From the NCBI RefSeq assembly GCF_019443325.1, contig NZ_CP080383.1, forward strand, positions 3,658,001-3,722,000: a stretch of DNA of 64,000 nucleotides, written 5' to 3'. Both the position numbers and the translations under genes were made by a program. The notes below the pieces were generated by a model that saw only the letters and a program-made list of their open reading frames with translations, had not been told where the DNA came from and did not search any database. Source of the DNA: Cryobacterium sp. PAMC25264 (GTDB lineage Bacteria > Actinomycetota > Actinomycetes > Actinomycetales > Microbacteriaceae). Below are positions 1 through 7,376 of this stretch, piece by piece (within the stretch, counting starts at the first letter, position 1; each line of letters begins with the position of its first letter).

Positions 1-400
1 TTCTTTTCAGTGCGTCTGGGAGATGCTTCAGTGAGTCGACGGTTTCGGGTGCGCCCCGCACGGCCGTGAATTCCCGGCGACCCAGGACGAAGAGCACAGC
101 GGCCACGATGGCCCACACGAGGGCCACGATCACGGCCGCCCAGGCGATGTCGATGACGTGCCCGAGACCCCACCAGGCCGCTAGGGACAGGAAGAGCACC
201 GTGAGGTGTCCGGCGTAGCCGGCCCCGCCGAAGAGGCCGGCACCCTTGCCGGCCTTGGTGGCTGACTGGCGGATCTCGGCCTTGGCCAGCGCGACCTCCT
301 GACGCATCAGGTCGGATACGTCGCGGGTGACCTCGCCGAGGAGGTCGCCCAGGGAGGTGTCGGCGGCCTTGCGCTCAGAGGGGGTGGGGAAGTCGCTCAT
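1..400 (-). CDS. Phage holin family (PF07332-like) membrane protein, 3' end off window
   Basis: The reading frame is open from the ATG at 400 to the window edge without a stop, so the C-terminus is missing. The visible 133 residues contain an amphipathic segment with LMRQEVALAKAEI at about 31-43, typical of the holin superfamily III proteins of Actinobacteria, followed by two hydrophobic helices at about 60-80 and 84-107. Despite the family name there is no phage context here; in Actinobacteria these proteins sit with YtxH/DUF3618-type membrane proteins and are thought to act at the envelope, exact role unknown. The start overlaps the stop of the upstream gene by ATGA, so the two are translationally coupled. 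A second copy of the family lies at 14741-15160. Confidence 0.8.
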   Translation of the reverse strand, partial: MSDFPTPSERKAADTSLGDLLGEVTRDVSDLMRQEVALAKAEIRQSATKAGKGAGLFGGAGYAGHLTVLFLSLAAWWGLGHVIDIAWAAVIVALVWAIVAAVLFVLGRREFTAVRGAPETVDSLKHLPDALKR

Positions 401-1140
401 CGCGGTTCCCCGCCGAATTCAGGGGCGGCGGTGACGGGCGGGCCGCCGATCGGGGGAACCGGCGCCGCGGGGATGCCCGTGGCGGCGGCGGGCCCAGTCA
501 GTGGGGGAACGGTTCTGCCGCCGACGCCCGTGCCGGTCAGCCGGTCGGCGTCGACCTGGGTATCGGACTTCACATCCCGGCGGACAGCGCCCGACGTGCC
601 CTCGTCGGAGGAATCCTTCGACTCTGCGATCACCGAGCGCGTGAGGCGGCCGGCCACGACCCCGGCGACGGCCGCGATCGCGATGAAGGTTCCCGGCCGA
701 CGGCGGGCGAAGCCCTTCAGTTCGTCCACGAGCGAGCCCGGGTCGCGCTGGTCGAGCCAGCTGGCGATTCCCGAGGCACGCGTGGCGGCCTGGTGCACGA
801 GGTCGGAGGCAACGCCCTGCTCCTGCGAGGAGTCGGCCATGGAGCCGAGTTCGTCGCCGAGGGAGCGGAGGCCTGAGGCCACCCTCTTCTGCTGGGATGC
901 GGCCTGGTCGCGCAGTTCGCTCTGCGTCTGCCGGTAGAGGTCCTTGGCCTGCCGCTTCGTCTCGGAGCCCACACGGTGAAGCTCCTCCTTGGCGACGCCC
1001 GCGACGTGCTGGCCGGCCTCGGCCGCGCTGTCCTTCACGTCGGATGCGCGCTGCCGGGTGCCGTGGTCGTCGGGCGTGCCGCCCGTTCCGGTGCCGAAGT
1101 CAGCGCTCGGGGTCGTGGTTCCTGGGGTGGTGTTCGACAT
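397..1140 (-). CDS. Coiled-coil single-pass membrane protein, holin-gene partner
   Basis: This 247-residue protein has a Gly/Thr-rich N-terminus, a charged helical region at about 30-145 with repeated Ala/Lys/Glu/Gln suggestive of a coiled coil, one hydrophobic segment at about 150-167 preceded by Arg-rich residues, and a Gly/Pro-rich disordered tail. An in-frame start lies further upstream, but the ATG at 1140 is preceded by AAGGAG at ideal spacing and is preferred. It ends in an ATGA overlap with the holin-family gene, so the two form an operon. Helical stretches of this kind resemble LEA/apolipoprotein-like membrane proteins; I do not recognise a named family. A tether that binds membrane or peptidoglycan under stress is only inference. 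Confidence 0.75.
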   Translation of the reverse strand: MSNTTPGTTTPSADFGTGTGGTPDDHGTRQRASDVKDSAAEAGQHVAGVAKEELHRVGSETKRQAKDLYRQTQSELRDQAASQQKRVASGLRSLGDELGSMADSSQEQGVASDLVHQAATRASGIASWLDQRDPGSLVDELKGFARRRPGTFIAIAAVAGVVAGRLTRSVIAESKDSSDEGTSGAVRRDVKSDTQVDADRLTGTGVGGRTVPPLTGPAAATGIPAAPVPPIGGPPVTAAPEFGGEPR

Positions 1141-1396
1141 GATTCTCCTTGAGAAATCGATGATCATGAGGCTCGGGCGTCGGGCGCCCTTCTCTGGATT
1201 GGACCATCGTCATGCGTCCTTCGGACAGGCTCAAGGGAAAGCGTCGAATTGCGGGAATCGAGTTTTGGGCGTGACGAAATCGCGGTTGGACCGTCCCCGC
1301 GCCAGTACTGGTCAAGATGGGACTCGGTACTGCGACTTCCCACAGGGACCCCTGAGGGGGTGGCGCGGGCCGGGCTTGCGAGGCTATAGTGCGCCG

Positions 1397-1579
1397 TCAG
1401 GCGGGCTCGGAGTCGTCGTCGAGTTCGTCGGCCGGGCCGGTGGGCGGATCTTCCGGATCCGGGCGGTGCTCCAGCAGATCGTCACGGGGCTTCTCCGATT
1501 GAGTGGGCATGTGATCGACCACCTCTATCTCCTGAACGGTCTGTCGTGTGACCGTCCTGCTGCTCGGTTGCCGGTTCAC
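1397..1579 (-). CDS. Small acidic hypothetical protein
   Basis: This frame encodes about 60 residues, rich in Asp, Glu and Pro towards the C-terminus, with no membrane segment. The chosen start is a GTG at 1579 that overlaps the TGA of the DUF4287 gene as GTGA, the same coupling used by many genes here; an ATG 23 codons further in is an alternative. No strong ribosome binding site is visible, so the case rests on the overlap and the compact frame. Function unknown; it may be spurious. Confidence 0.4.
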   Translation of the reverse strand: MNRQPSSRTVTRQTVQEIEVVDHMPTQSEKPRDDLLEHRPDPEDPPTGPADELDDDSEPA

Positions 1580-2157
1580 CCAGCGGTGTCGTAGGCGAAC
1601 TTGAGCCAAGCGGCGACCTCTGAATCAACCTGGCCGGCCGAGGTGAGGGGAATGCTGGCCGGGAAGTCGGCCCCGAGGTGTGTGGCCGGCTGCAGCCGGG
1701 TATCCGGCGCGTCGTCAGGTACCTCGATGCGCAGGCCCAGGTCCACCCGCTCCTGGGTGGTCGGCTGCACTACGGCGAAAGTGCGGTTGGGACCGGTCAG
1801 GGCCACGTGGGTGCTGCGGGTCAGGATGCCCACATTGTCGAGGTCGCCCGCGTAGAGCAGCACAGCGTCCAGGATCGGCCGGAGGATCGGCCGGTCGGCG
1901 TACTGGGCGTCGAGCAGCTCGTCCGCGGCCCGCACGGTGGAGTTCGGGTAGCCGAACGTCTCGTGTACCAGCAGCGCGCGTGAGTAGCCGCTCACCCCTT
2001 CCTGGGTGAGCCACTCGCGCAGGTCCGCTTCGGTCGCCGGCGCGGCATCCTGGATGCGCGCGAGCCAGTGCTCGAGGCCCAGCCCGGTGTCGGTCTGCAG
2101 CTGCCCGATCTCCCAGAGCCGGATATGGTTCCAGGGCATCGGCACGTGGTCGGTCAT
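1576..2157 (-). CDS. DUF4287 / DUF5655-like protein
   Basis: This is a 193-residue soluble protein. Residues about 22-70 match the DUF4287 pattern: a Gly-Leu-x-x-x-Trp-Leu segment, then EADLREWLTQEG and SGYSRALLVHETFG, with the conserved Trp and the small-residue helix. The C-terminal part (about 90-190) resembles the DUF5655-type domain often joined to it. The biochemical role of these domains is not established. It is followed by a tiny GTGA-coupled frame and preceded by a long hairpin at 2201-2259. No signal peptide or membrane segment is present. Confidence 0.7.
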   Translation of the reverse strand: MTDHVPMPWNHIRLWEIGQLQTDTGLGLEHWLARIQDAAPATEADLREWLTQEGVSGYSRALLVHETFGYPNSTVRAADELLDAQYADRPILRPILDAVLLYAGDLDNVGILTRSTHVALTGPNRTFAVVQPTTQERVDLGLRIEVPDDAPDTRLQPATHLGADFPASIPLTSAGQVDSEVAAWLKFAYDTAG

Positions 2158-2200
2158 GCAGGCAGGGTACGCCCGCCCGTCTCAACCCGCGTCCCCTCCC

Positions 2201-2259
2201 GCGAACTGTGAGCTAAGCCCCCAAAATGCCCGAATTCTGGGGCTTAACTCACGGTTCGC
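2201..2259. repeat. Long imperfect hairpin, 21-bp arms
   Basis: Arms at 2201-2221 and 2239-2259 are complementary at 19 of 21 positions, with a 17-nt loop. It lies between the stop of the Nudix gene and the start of the DUF4287 gene, both on the minus strand. There is no U-run after either arm, so it is not a classic terminator. Similar-sized hairpins with other sequences occur at 8793-8848 and 60385-60511. Confidence 0.75.
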
Positions 2260-2271
2260 GAGGCGGGCGGG

Positions 2272-2724
2272 TCAGTCGATGAGGCCTCCGGCGTGCAGGC
2301 GGCGCAGCACCTCGATGCCGGCGGGCGGGCAGCGGCCCTCGTCGGCGCTGGAGGCCCAGTGCACGGCGCTCACCTCGGCGCTCGCCGCGGGGTCGTCGGC
2401 GGTCTCGGCGCCGAACACGGCCATCCGCACGAGCCGGCCGTCCGGTTCGCCGTGCGCCTGGATCAGCACGGTGAACAGCGGCACGAGGGCGGCCGGGTCC
2501 AGTCGCACGGCAACCTCTTCCCACGCCTCGCGGGCCGCGGCATCCGCCTCGGTCTCACCGGGGTCGATCTTGCCGCCGGGCATGAACCAGACCTCACGAC
2601 CGCGGGCGGTGACCATGAGCACCCGGCGGTCGCGGATGAGCGCGATTGCGGCCACGAGAATGTCCGGATGCGCCGGGCCGCCGTTCACCGGGCCACCGTG
2701 CGGCGTGCCGGTAGGGCCGCTCAT
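2272..2724 (-). CDS. Nudix hydrolase
   Basis: A 150-residue Nudix-fold protein that probably hydrolyses a nucleoside diphosphate linked to another moiety. The Nudix box starts at about residue 50 with GGKIDPGE, continues through TEADAAA and REAWEE, and keeps all metal-binding glutamates. The usual glycine near the end of the box (EExGU) is alanine here (EEVAV), a tolerated but less common change. The ATG overlaps the stop of the shikimate-dehydrogenase-like gene as ATGA, so the pair is co-translated. Substrate cannot be told from sequence; MutT-like sanitising enzymes and ADP-ribose hydrolases are both possible. Confidence 0.85.
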   Translation of the reverse strand: MSGPTGTPHGGPVNGGPAHPDILVAAIALIRDRRVLMVTARGREVWFMPGGKIDPGETEADAAAREAWEEVAVRLDPAALVPLFTVLIQAHGEPDGRLVRMAVFGAETADDPAASAEVSAVHWASSADEGRCPPAGIEVLRRLHAGGLID

Positions 2725-3563
2725 GCGCGGGCGACGACCGCGGCCGCGTGCACCTGCTCGGGCGTGGGCCGCACGCCGGTGTAGCGCTCGAACTGCTCGG
2801 CGGCCTGCAGAGCGATCACCTCGGCGCCGGTGATCACGGTCTTGCCCATGCTGCGGGCCGCCAGGATCAGCGGGGTCTCGGCAGGCAGCGCCACGACGTC
2901 GAAGACGGTGTCGGCGGCCGCGATGGCCACATCAGAGAACGCCGACTCGGCCGCCTGGACGCCGCCGGCCATGCCGATCGGGGTGACGTTCACAAGCAGC
3001 GACGCCGTGCTGTCACCGGGCTCGGCCTGCCAGCCGTAGCCGAGCTCGTCGGCCAGGGCCCGGCCGCGGGTCTCGTTGCGGGCCACGATGATTCCGTGGG
3101 CGAAGCCGGTGTCGCGCAGCGCAGAACCGACGGCCTTGGCCATGCCGCCTGAGCCACGCAGCAGGAACGGCGTGGACGGGTCGAGCGCGTTGCTTCGCAG
3201 CAGGTCGGCCGCGGCGATGTAGTCGGTGTTGTAGGCGCGCAGGTAGCCGTCGTCGTTGACGACGGTGTTCACCGACTGGATCGCTGTGGCCGAGGCGTCG
3301 AGTTCGTCGACGAGGGCGATGACATCTTCCTTGAACGGCATCGACACCGAGCAACCGCGGATGCCCAGGGCGCGCACCCCGGCGATGGCGCCGGTCAGGT
3401 CGGTGGTGGTGAAGGCCTTGTAGACGAAGTCCAGCCCGAACTGCTCGTAGAGGTAGTTGTGGAACCGGGTGCCGAAGTTGCTCGGCCGCGCGGCCAGCGA
3501 GATGCAGAGCCGGGTGTCCTTGTTCAGGGCGGGCTTGGTCACGGGGGGAGTTGAATCAGTCAT
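2721..3563 (-). CDS. Shikimate dehydrogenase-like oxidoreductase (AroE family)
   Basis: A 280-residue NAD(P)-dependent two-domain dehydrogenase. The N-terminal substrate domain carries GCSVSMPFKE at about 70 with the catalytic lysine, and NTDYIAAADLL with the conserved aspartate; the Rossmann domain begins with GSGGMAKAV at about 138. The usual N-terminal Ser-x-Ser substrate motif of true AroE is replaced by a SLAARPSNFGTRFHN-type segment, and the NVT of the lysine motif is SVS. These changes fit the shikimate-dehydrogenase-like (HI0607/SdhL) branch, whose substrate preference differs from AroE, so this may not be the housekeeping shikimate pathway enzyme. It is coupled to a Nudix gene. The ATG at 3563 is the only plausible start. 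Confidence 0.8.
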   Translation of the reverse strand: MTDSTPPVTKPALNKDTRLCISLAARPSNFGTRFHNYLYEQFGLDFVYKAFTTTDLTGAIAGVRALGIRGCSVSMPFKEDVIALVDELDASATAIQSVNTVVNDDGYLRAYNTDYIAAADLLRSNALDPSTPFLLRGSGGMAKAVGSALRDTGFAHGIIVARNETRGRALADELGYGWQAEPGDSTASLLVNVTPIGMAGGVQAAESAFSDVAIAAADTVFDVVALPAETPLILAARSMGKTVITGAEVIALQAAEQFERYTGVRPTPEQVHAAAVVARA

Positions 3564-3576
3564 CGCCTCAATGCTA

Positions 3577-3608
3577 CGGCCCGCCCGGATTCACATCCGG
3601 GCGGGCCG
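3577..3608 (-). terminator. GC-rich hairpin after ybdD
   Basis: A perfect 14-bp stem (3577-3590 with 3595-3608) with a TCAC loop lies just past the ybdD stop and before the aroE-like start. There is no clear U-run, so it may act as a Rho-independent-like or stabilising hairpin. It would end the cstA-ybdD transcript. Confidence 0.55.
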
Positions 3609-3631
3609 TGGGTCTCAGAGTGGGCAGTAGG

Positions 3632-3868
3632 TCAGCAGCAGCGGCCCTGCGGGTTGGTGTCCTGCCGGTCGGTGCGGTCGCGCCAGAACTCCCGCTCGGT
3701 GAGCATCGGTGCAGCGTCGCCGGGGCCGTGCACCGACTCGTGGTGCGCCCGGTATTTGTCGTAGGCATCCTCACCCGACACCGCCCGGATGTACCAGGCG
3801 AGCCGGGCCAGAACGGTGCGAACCGTTCCGGCCAGGCCCGGCGCCGCGGCGCTCTGAGTGCCGGACAT
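3632..3868 (-). CDS. ybdD: YbdD/YjiX family small protein
   Basis: A 78-residue protein with the family core: SGEDAYDKYRAHH at about 31-43 followed by REFWRDR at about 59-65, ending in CC. YbdD/YjiX proteins are encoded next to CstA/BtsT transporters and are needed for pyruvate uptake by those carriers in enterobacteria. The ATG at 3866-3868 overlaps the cstA stop as ATGA, so the pair is an operon. It is too short to stand out on its own but length and context agree with the family. Confidence 0.88.
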   Translation of the reverse strand: MSGTQSAAAPGLAGTVRTVLARLAWYIRAVSGEDAYDKYRAHHESVHGPGDAAPMLTEREFWRDRTDRQDTNPQGRCC

Positions 3869-6147
3869 CAGTGCTCGCGCGCCTTGCGCTTGGTGCTGGG
3901 GAGGGCATCCCACAGCGCCTGGGTGGCTTTCTCGGCCGGCGTGGCCATGATGCCGGACGGCGCGAAGATGCGAGACGGCACGGCGAGGTCTTCGTTCGTC
4001 GCGCTCGAGTGCGTCTTCCATGCGTTCCAGGTGGCTTGCAACGCCGTGAAGATCACGATCACGGCCAGCGTCACGAAGATGATCGACAGGATGCCCTGCA
4101 CCATGGTGTTGCGCACCACGGCCTCCATCGCCTCGACCGAGGTAGCCGTGCCGAAGCTCGTTTCGCCGGCCGCCAGCGCCTTGGAGAACGCGGCGTTCTG
4201 GGCGAAGTAGCCCACCGACGGCACGCTCGAGAAGATCTTCAGGATCGACGCCGTGATGGTGACCACGGCCGCGAAGGCCAGCGGCACCGCGACGATCCAG
4301 AGGTACGTGAACATGCCGCGCTTGGCCACGATGGCCATGCACACGGCCAGGGCGATCGCGGCGAGCAGCTGGTTGGCGATGCCGAAAAGCGGGAACAGCG
4401 TGTTGATGCCGCCGAGCGGGTCGGTGACGCCCATCACGAGCACAGCACCCCAGGCCGCCACCATGATGCCGGTGGTGAGCCAGGCGCCGGTGCGCCAGGA
4501 GGTGTCCTTGAACTTCGGGAAGAAGTTGCCCAGGCTGTCCTGCAGCATGAACCGGGCAACGCGGGTGCCGGCATCCACTGCGGTGAGGATGAACAGTGCC
4601 TCGAACATGATGGCGAAGTGGTACCAGAACGCCATCATGCCGCTGCCGCCGGCCACCTGCTGCATGATGTGCGCCAGGCCCACCGACAGGGTGGGGGCGC
4701 CGCCGGTGCGGGAGACGATGGAGGCCTCGCCGACGTCCTTGGCTGTCTGGGTGAGCATGTCCGGGGTGAGGTTCACGCCGGTCAGGCCCAGGCTGTTGAC
4801 GAAGGTCACGGCACCCTCGACCGTGCCGCCGGTGAGGGCGGGCGAGGAGTTCATGGCGAAGTAGATGCCGCGGTCGATCGACAGGGCGGCCACGAGGGCC
4901 ATGATCGCCACGAACGATTCCATCAGCATGCCGCCGTAGCCGATGAACCGGGTCTGGCGTTCCTTCTCGATGAGCTTGGGTGTGGTGCCCGAGGCGATCA
5001 ACGCATGGAAGCCGGAGAGGGCGCCGCAGGCGATGGTGACGAAGAGGAACGGGAAGAGCTGGCCGCTGACCACGGGGCCGGTGCCGCTGGTGGCGAACTC
5101 GCTGACCGCGGGCACCGTGATCTCGGGCCGCACGATGACGATCGCCAGGGCGAGCATGCCGATCGTGCCGATCTTCATGAAGGTGGAGAGGTAGTCGCGC
5201 GGGGCCAGCAGCAGCCAGACCGGCAGGATCGCCGCGACGAAACCGTAGACGATGATGCCGATGGCCAGGGGCAGCTTGTCGATGTGGAACATCGCCGCAC
5301 CCCACTCGGTGCCGGCGATGGCGCCGCCGCCGACGATCGCGGCGATAAGCAGCACGAAGCCGATGATCGAGATCTCGGTGACCTTGCCCGGCCGGAAGAA
5401 GCGCAGGTAGCAGCCCATGAACAGGGCGATCGGGATGGTCATGCCGACCGAGAAGACGCCCCAGGCGCTTTCGGCGAGGGCGTTCACCACGACGAGGGCG
5501 AGGATGGCGACGATGATGACCATGATCGTGAGGGTGGCGATGAGGGCGGCCGTGCCGCCGACCCGGCCGAGCTCGTCGCGGGCCATCTGGCCCAGCGACC
5601 GGCCGCCGCGGCGCATCGAGAAGAACAGCACCAGGTAGTCCTGCACGGCGCCGGCGAACACGACGCCCACGATGATCCAGATCGTGCCGGGCAGGTAGCC
5701 CATCTGCGCGGCGAGCACCGGGCCCACCAGGGGGCCGGCGCCGGCGATGGCGGCGAAGTGGTGGCCGAAGAGCACCCGGCGGTCGGTGGCGGCGTAGTCC
5801 TTGCCGTCGGCCTTGTACTCCGCTGGCGTGGCCCGGCGGTCATCCGGCCGGAGCAGGTGCTTCTGGATGTAATTGGAGTAGAACCGGTAGCCGATCAGGT
5901 ACGTGCAGAGCGCGGCGAAGACGAACCAGATGGCGTTCACCGTCTCGCCGCGCACCACGGCCAGCATCACCCAGCTCAGCCCGCCGAGCAGCGCGATGGC
6001 CACCCAGATGCCGATCTTCAGCGGGGTCCAGTGGGCCTCCTCGGCCTCGTGGATGGTCGGATCCAAGGCCACCGGCGGCAGCGCCGGGTCCTGGGTGAGG
6101 TCTGGTTCGTCGGTTGCGCCTTGCGGAATGCTGGACGTCGCGCCCAT
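3868..6147 (-). CDS. cstA: Carbon starvation protein CstA family transporter
   Basis: This 759-residue polytopic membrane protein has around 16-18 hydrophobic segments. It shows the CstA core: an N-terminal helix pair followed by DDRRATPAEY and the segment GHHFAAIAGAGPLVGPVLAA, which is the signature of the family. CstA-type proteins carry peptides and pyruvate across the inner membrane during carbon starvation. The start chosen is ATG 6147, preceded by AAAGGGGAG; a start 20 codons upstream has no such site. Downstream lies its usual partner ybdD. A perfect 19-bp palindrome 42 bp upstream of the start (6189-6207) is a candidate operator. Whether it carries peptides or pyruvate cannot be read from sequence. 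Confidence 0.93.
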   Translation of the reverse strand: MGATSSIPQGATDEPDLTQDPALPPVALDPTIHEAEEAHWTPLKIGIWVAIALLGGLSWVMLAVVRGETVNAIWFVFAALCTYLIGYRFYSNYIQKHLLRPDDRRATPAEYKADGKDYAATDRRVLFGHHFAAIAGAGPLVGPVLAAQMGYLPGTIWIIVGVVFAGAVQDYLVLFFSMRRGGRSLGQMARDELGRVGGTAALIATLTIMVIIVAILALVVVNALAESAWGVFSVGMTIPIALFMGCYLRFFRPGKVTEISIIGFVLLIAAIVGGGAIAGTEWGAAMFHIDKLPLAIGIIVYGFVAAILPVWLLLAPRDYLSTFMKIGTIGMLALAIVIVRPEITVPAVSEFATSGTGPVVSGQLFPFLFVTIACGALSGFHALIASGTTPKLIEKERQTRFIGYGGMLMESFVAIMALVAALSIDRGIYFAMNSSPALTGGTVEGAVTFVNSLGLTGVNLTPDMLTQTAKDVGEASIVSRTGGAPTLSVGLAHIMQQVAGGSGMMAFWYHFAIMFEALFILTAVDAGTRVARFMLQDSLGNFFPKFKDTSWRTGAWLTTGIMVAAWGAVLVMGVTDPLGGINTLFPLFGIANQLLAAIALAVCMAIVAKRGMFTYLWIVAVPLAFAAVVTITASILKIFSSVPSVGYFAQNAAFSKALAAGETSFGTATSVEAMEAVVRNTMVQGILSIIFVTLAVIVIFTALQATWNAWKTHSSATNEDLAVPSRIFAPSGIMATPAEKATQALWDALPSTKRKAREH

Positions 6148-6188
6148 TGGTTCTCCCCTTTGAGATACGTGCTGAAACTCACAGCAAA

Positions 6189-6207
6189 TTGCCGGGTTAC
6201 CCGGCAA
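6189..6207. promoter_or_regulatory. Perfect palindrome upstream of cstA
   Basis: TTGCCGGGTTACCCGGCAA is a 19-bp perfect palindrome with 9-bp arms around one base, located 42 bp upstream of the cstA ATG. Its size and placement suit a dimeric repressor site. The binding protein is not encoded next to it, and a short RNA hairpin in the leader is the alternative. Confidence 0.5.
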
Positions 6208-6286
6208 CCGTAACAGCCGGCTGCCACGCTGATGGGGGCTTTGGTCCCGCGCGTGTCGCCGGAGCGGCTCGTCGACCGCTCGTTTT

Positions 6287-7168
6287 TCAGGGATGCGCCG
6301 CGCTGGTGAACACGTCGTTGAGGGTCACCGTGGTGAGCCCACGGTCGTGCACGAGGGCCTGCAGTTGCGGGAAGACGTTGGTGACCGGTTCGAAGTTGAG
6401 GTGGCCGATCACGATGTGTTCGGGCAGGAACCAGGTGGTCGCGAAGTCGATCACCTGCTGTTCGGTTTCCAACCCGGAATCCGAGAGCGAGCCGTACCAG
6501 GTGGTCGGCACCGAGTAGCCCAGGTCGGCGGCCAGCGCATCCACCCTTCCGTCGTGCGCGCCGTACGGCGGGCGGAAATAGGGCCGGGCATCCGTGCCGA
6601 AGGTATCCGTGATGAAGTCGTGGTTGCGGCCGAGTTCGAGGCTGACGTCGGCATCCGACAGCGTGGTGAGGTCGGGGTGCGACCAGGTGTGGTTGCCCAG
6701 CTGGATCTGCCCGGTGGCCACCAGGGGCCGCAGCAGCGCCGCGTTGTCGGTCCACGCGTCGTAGGAGCCGGTGACGAAGAAGGTGAGGCGGATGCCCGTG
6801 TCGGCGGCGAATCGCACGTACCGGGCGACCACCTCGCTGCTGGAGCCGTCGTCCACGGTCCAGGCGAGCAGGGCGCGCTCGCCGGGCAGATCGGACAGCG
6901 TGCCCGATGGCACGGGGACCCGGGCCAGGTTCGGCGCCGGCAGCAGAGCGGGCACGGGCGCGGGCACCACGGCGGGCACCGGCCGGGGGAGCGGGCTCGG
7001 CGGCGTGACGACGGCGGCCCGGGTGGCCACTGGAGGGGCCTCGGGGGCCAGGGCGGAGCATCCGGCCAGAGCCAGCGACAGGCCAAGGGAGACCAGCACG
7101 GCACGGCGGCTCAGGGCGAGGTCGGGGAGGCCCTGACCTGGCGCGCCTCGATCAGCATCCTGCGGCAC
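6287..7168 (-). CDS. Polysaccharide deacetylase (NodB domain) lipoprotein
   Basis: A 293-residue exported enzyme. It starts with a signal peptide containing SRRAVL at about 20-25, a twin-arginine-like motif, then a hydrophobic stretch ending in the lipobox LAGC with Cys at 37, so it is probably a membrane-anchored lipoprotein. A Pro/Ala/Val linker (about 40-90) precedes the NodB domain: motif 1 is TVDDG at about 104-108 (usually TFDDG), motif 2 is HTWSH at 160-164, and motif 3 is RPPYG at about 199-203. All metal ligands are present. It likely removes acetyl groups from cell-wall glycans. The GTG at 7168 is chosen because it is preceded by GGGGAGGA; the frame is open further upstream but has no better start. 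It is divergent from glyS. Confidence 0.82.
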   Translation of the reverse strand: MPQDADRGAPGQGLPDLALSRRAVLVSLGLSLALAGCSALAPEAPPVATRAAVVTPPSPLPRPVPAVVPAPVPALLPAPNLARVPVPSGTLSDLPGERALLAWTVDDGSSSEVVARYVRFAADTGIRLTFFVTGSYDAWTDNAALLRPLVATGQIQLGNHTWSHPDLTTLSDADVSLELGRNHDFITDTFGTDARPYFRPPYGAHDGRVDALAADLGYSVPTTWYGSLSDSGLETEQQVIDFATTWFLPEHIVIGHLNFEPVTNVFPQLQALVHDRGLTTVTLNDVFTSAAHP

Positions 7169-7281
7169 GCGGTCCTCCCCCCGGAGCCGGTCGATGGCGA
7201 CGACGGAAGAGCGGGAAAATGCGCTGCGTCGGGCGAACGTCTCCGAATGTACGGGTGCGGCGTGCGGCTGGCAATGCCCGT

Positions 7282-7311
7282 GATCGGGGGTGGTGCCCGC
7301 CTGGCTAAAAT
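7282..7311 (+). promoter_or_regulatory. Possible glyS promoter
   Basis: TAAAAT at 7306-7311 fits an actinobacterial -10 box and lies 66 bp upstream of the glyS GTG. No convincing -35 box is present at the expected distance, so this is a weak call. Confidence 0.3.
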
Positions 7312-7376
7312 GGATCCATCCGCATTCCGGGCCCTCGCCCGCATTTTGACCATCCTTTTGGACCATTGGAGCCACC

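Noticed and set aside
1..400. Phage lysis gene or prophage
   Set aside because: The holin-family label alone does not imply a phage; no endolysin, structural or integrase gene lies nearby, and the family is common in actinobacterial chromosomes.
3709..6213. Very long open frame on the plus strand opposite cstA
   Set aside because: It encodes a His/Glu/Gly-rich low-complexity peptide and lies antisense to a clear multi-helix CstA gene with a ribosome binding site and partner; it is a GC-bias shadow.
7169..7376. T-box riboswitch upstream of glyS
   Set aside because: No T-box sequence or specifier hairpin with a downstream terminator could be recognised in the 208-bp region.
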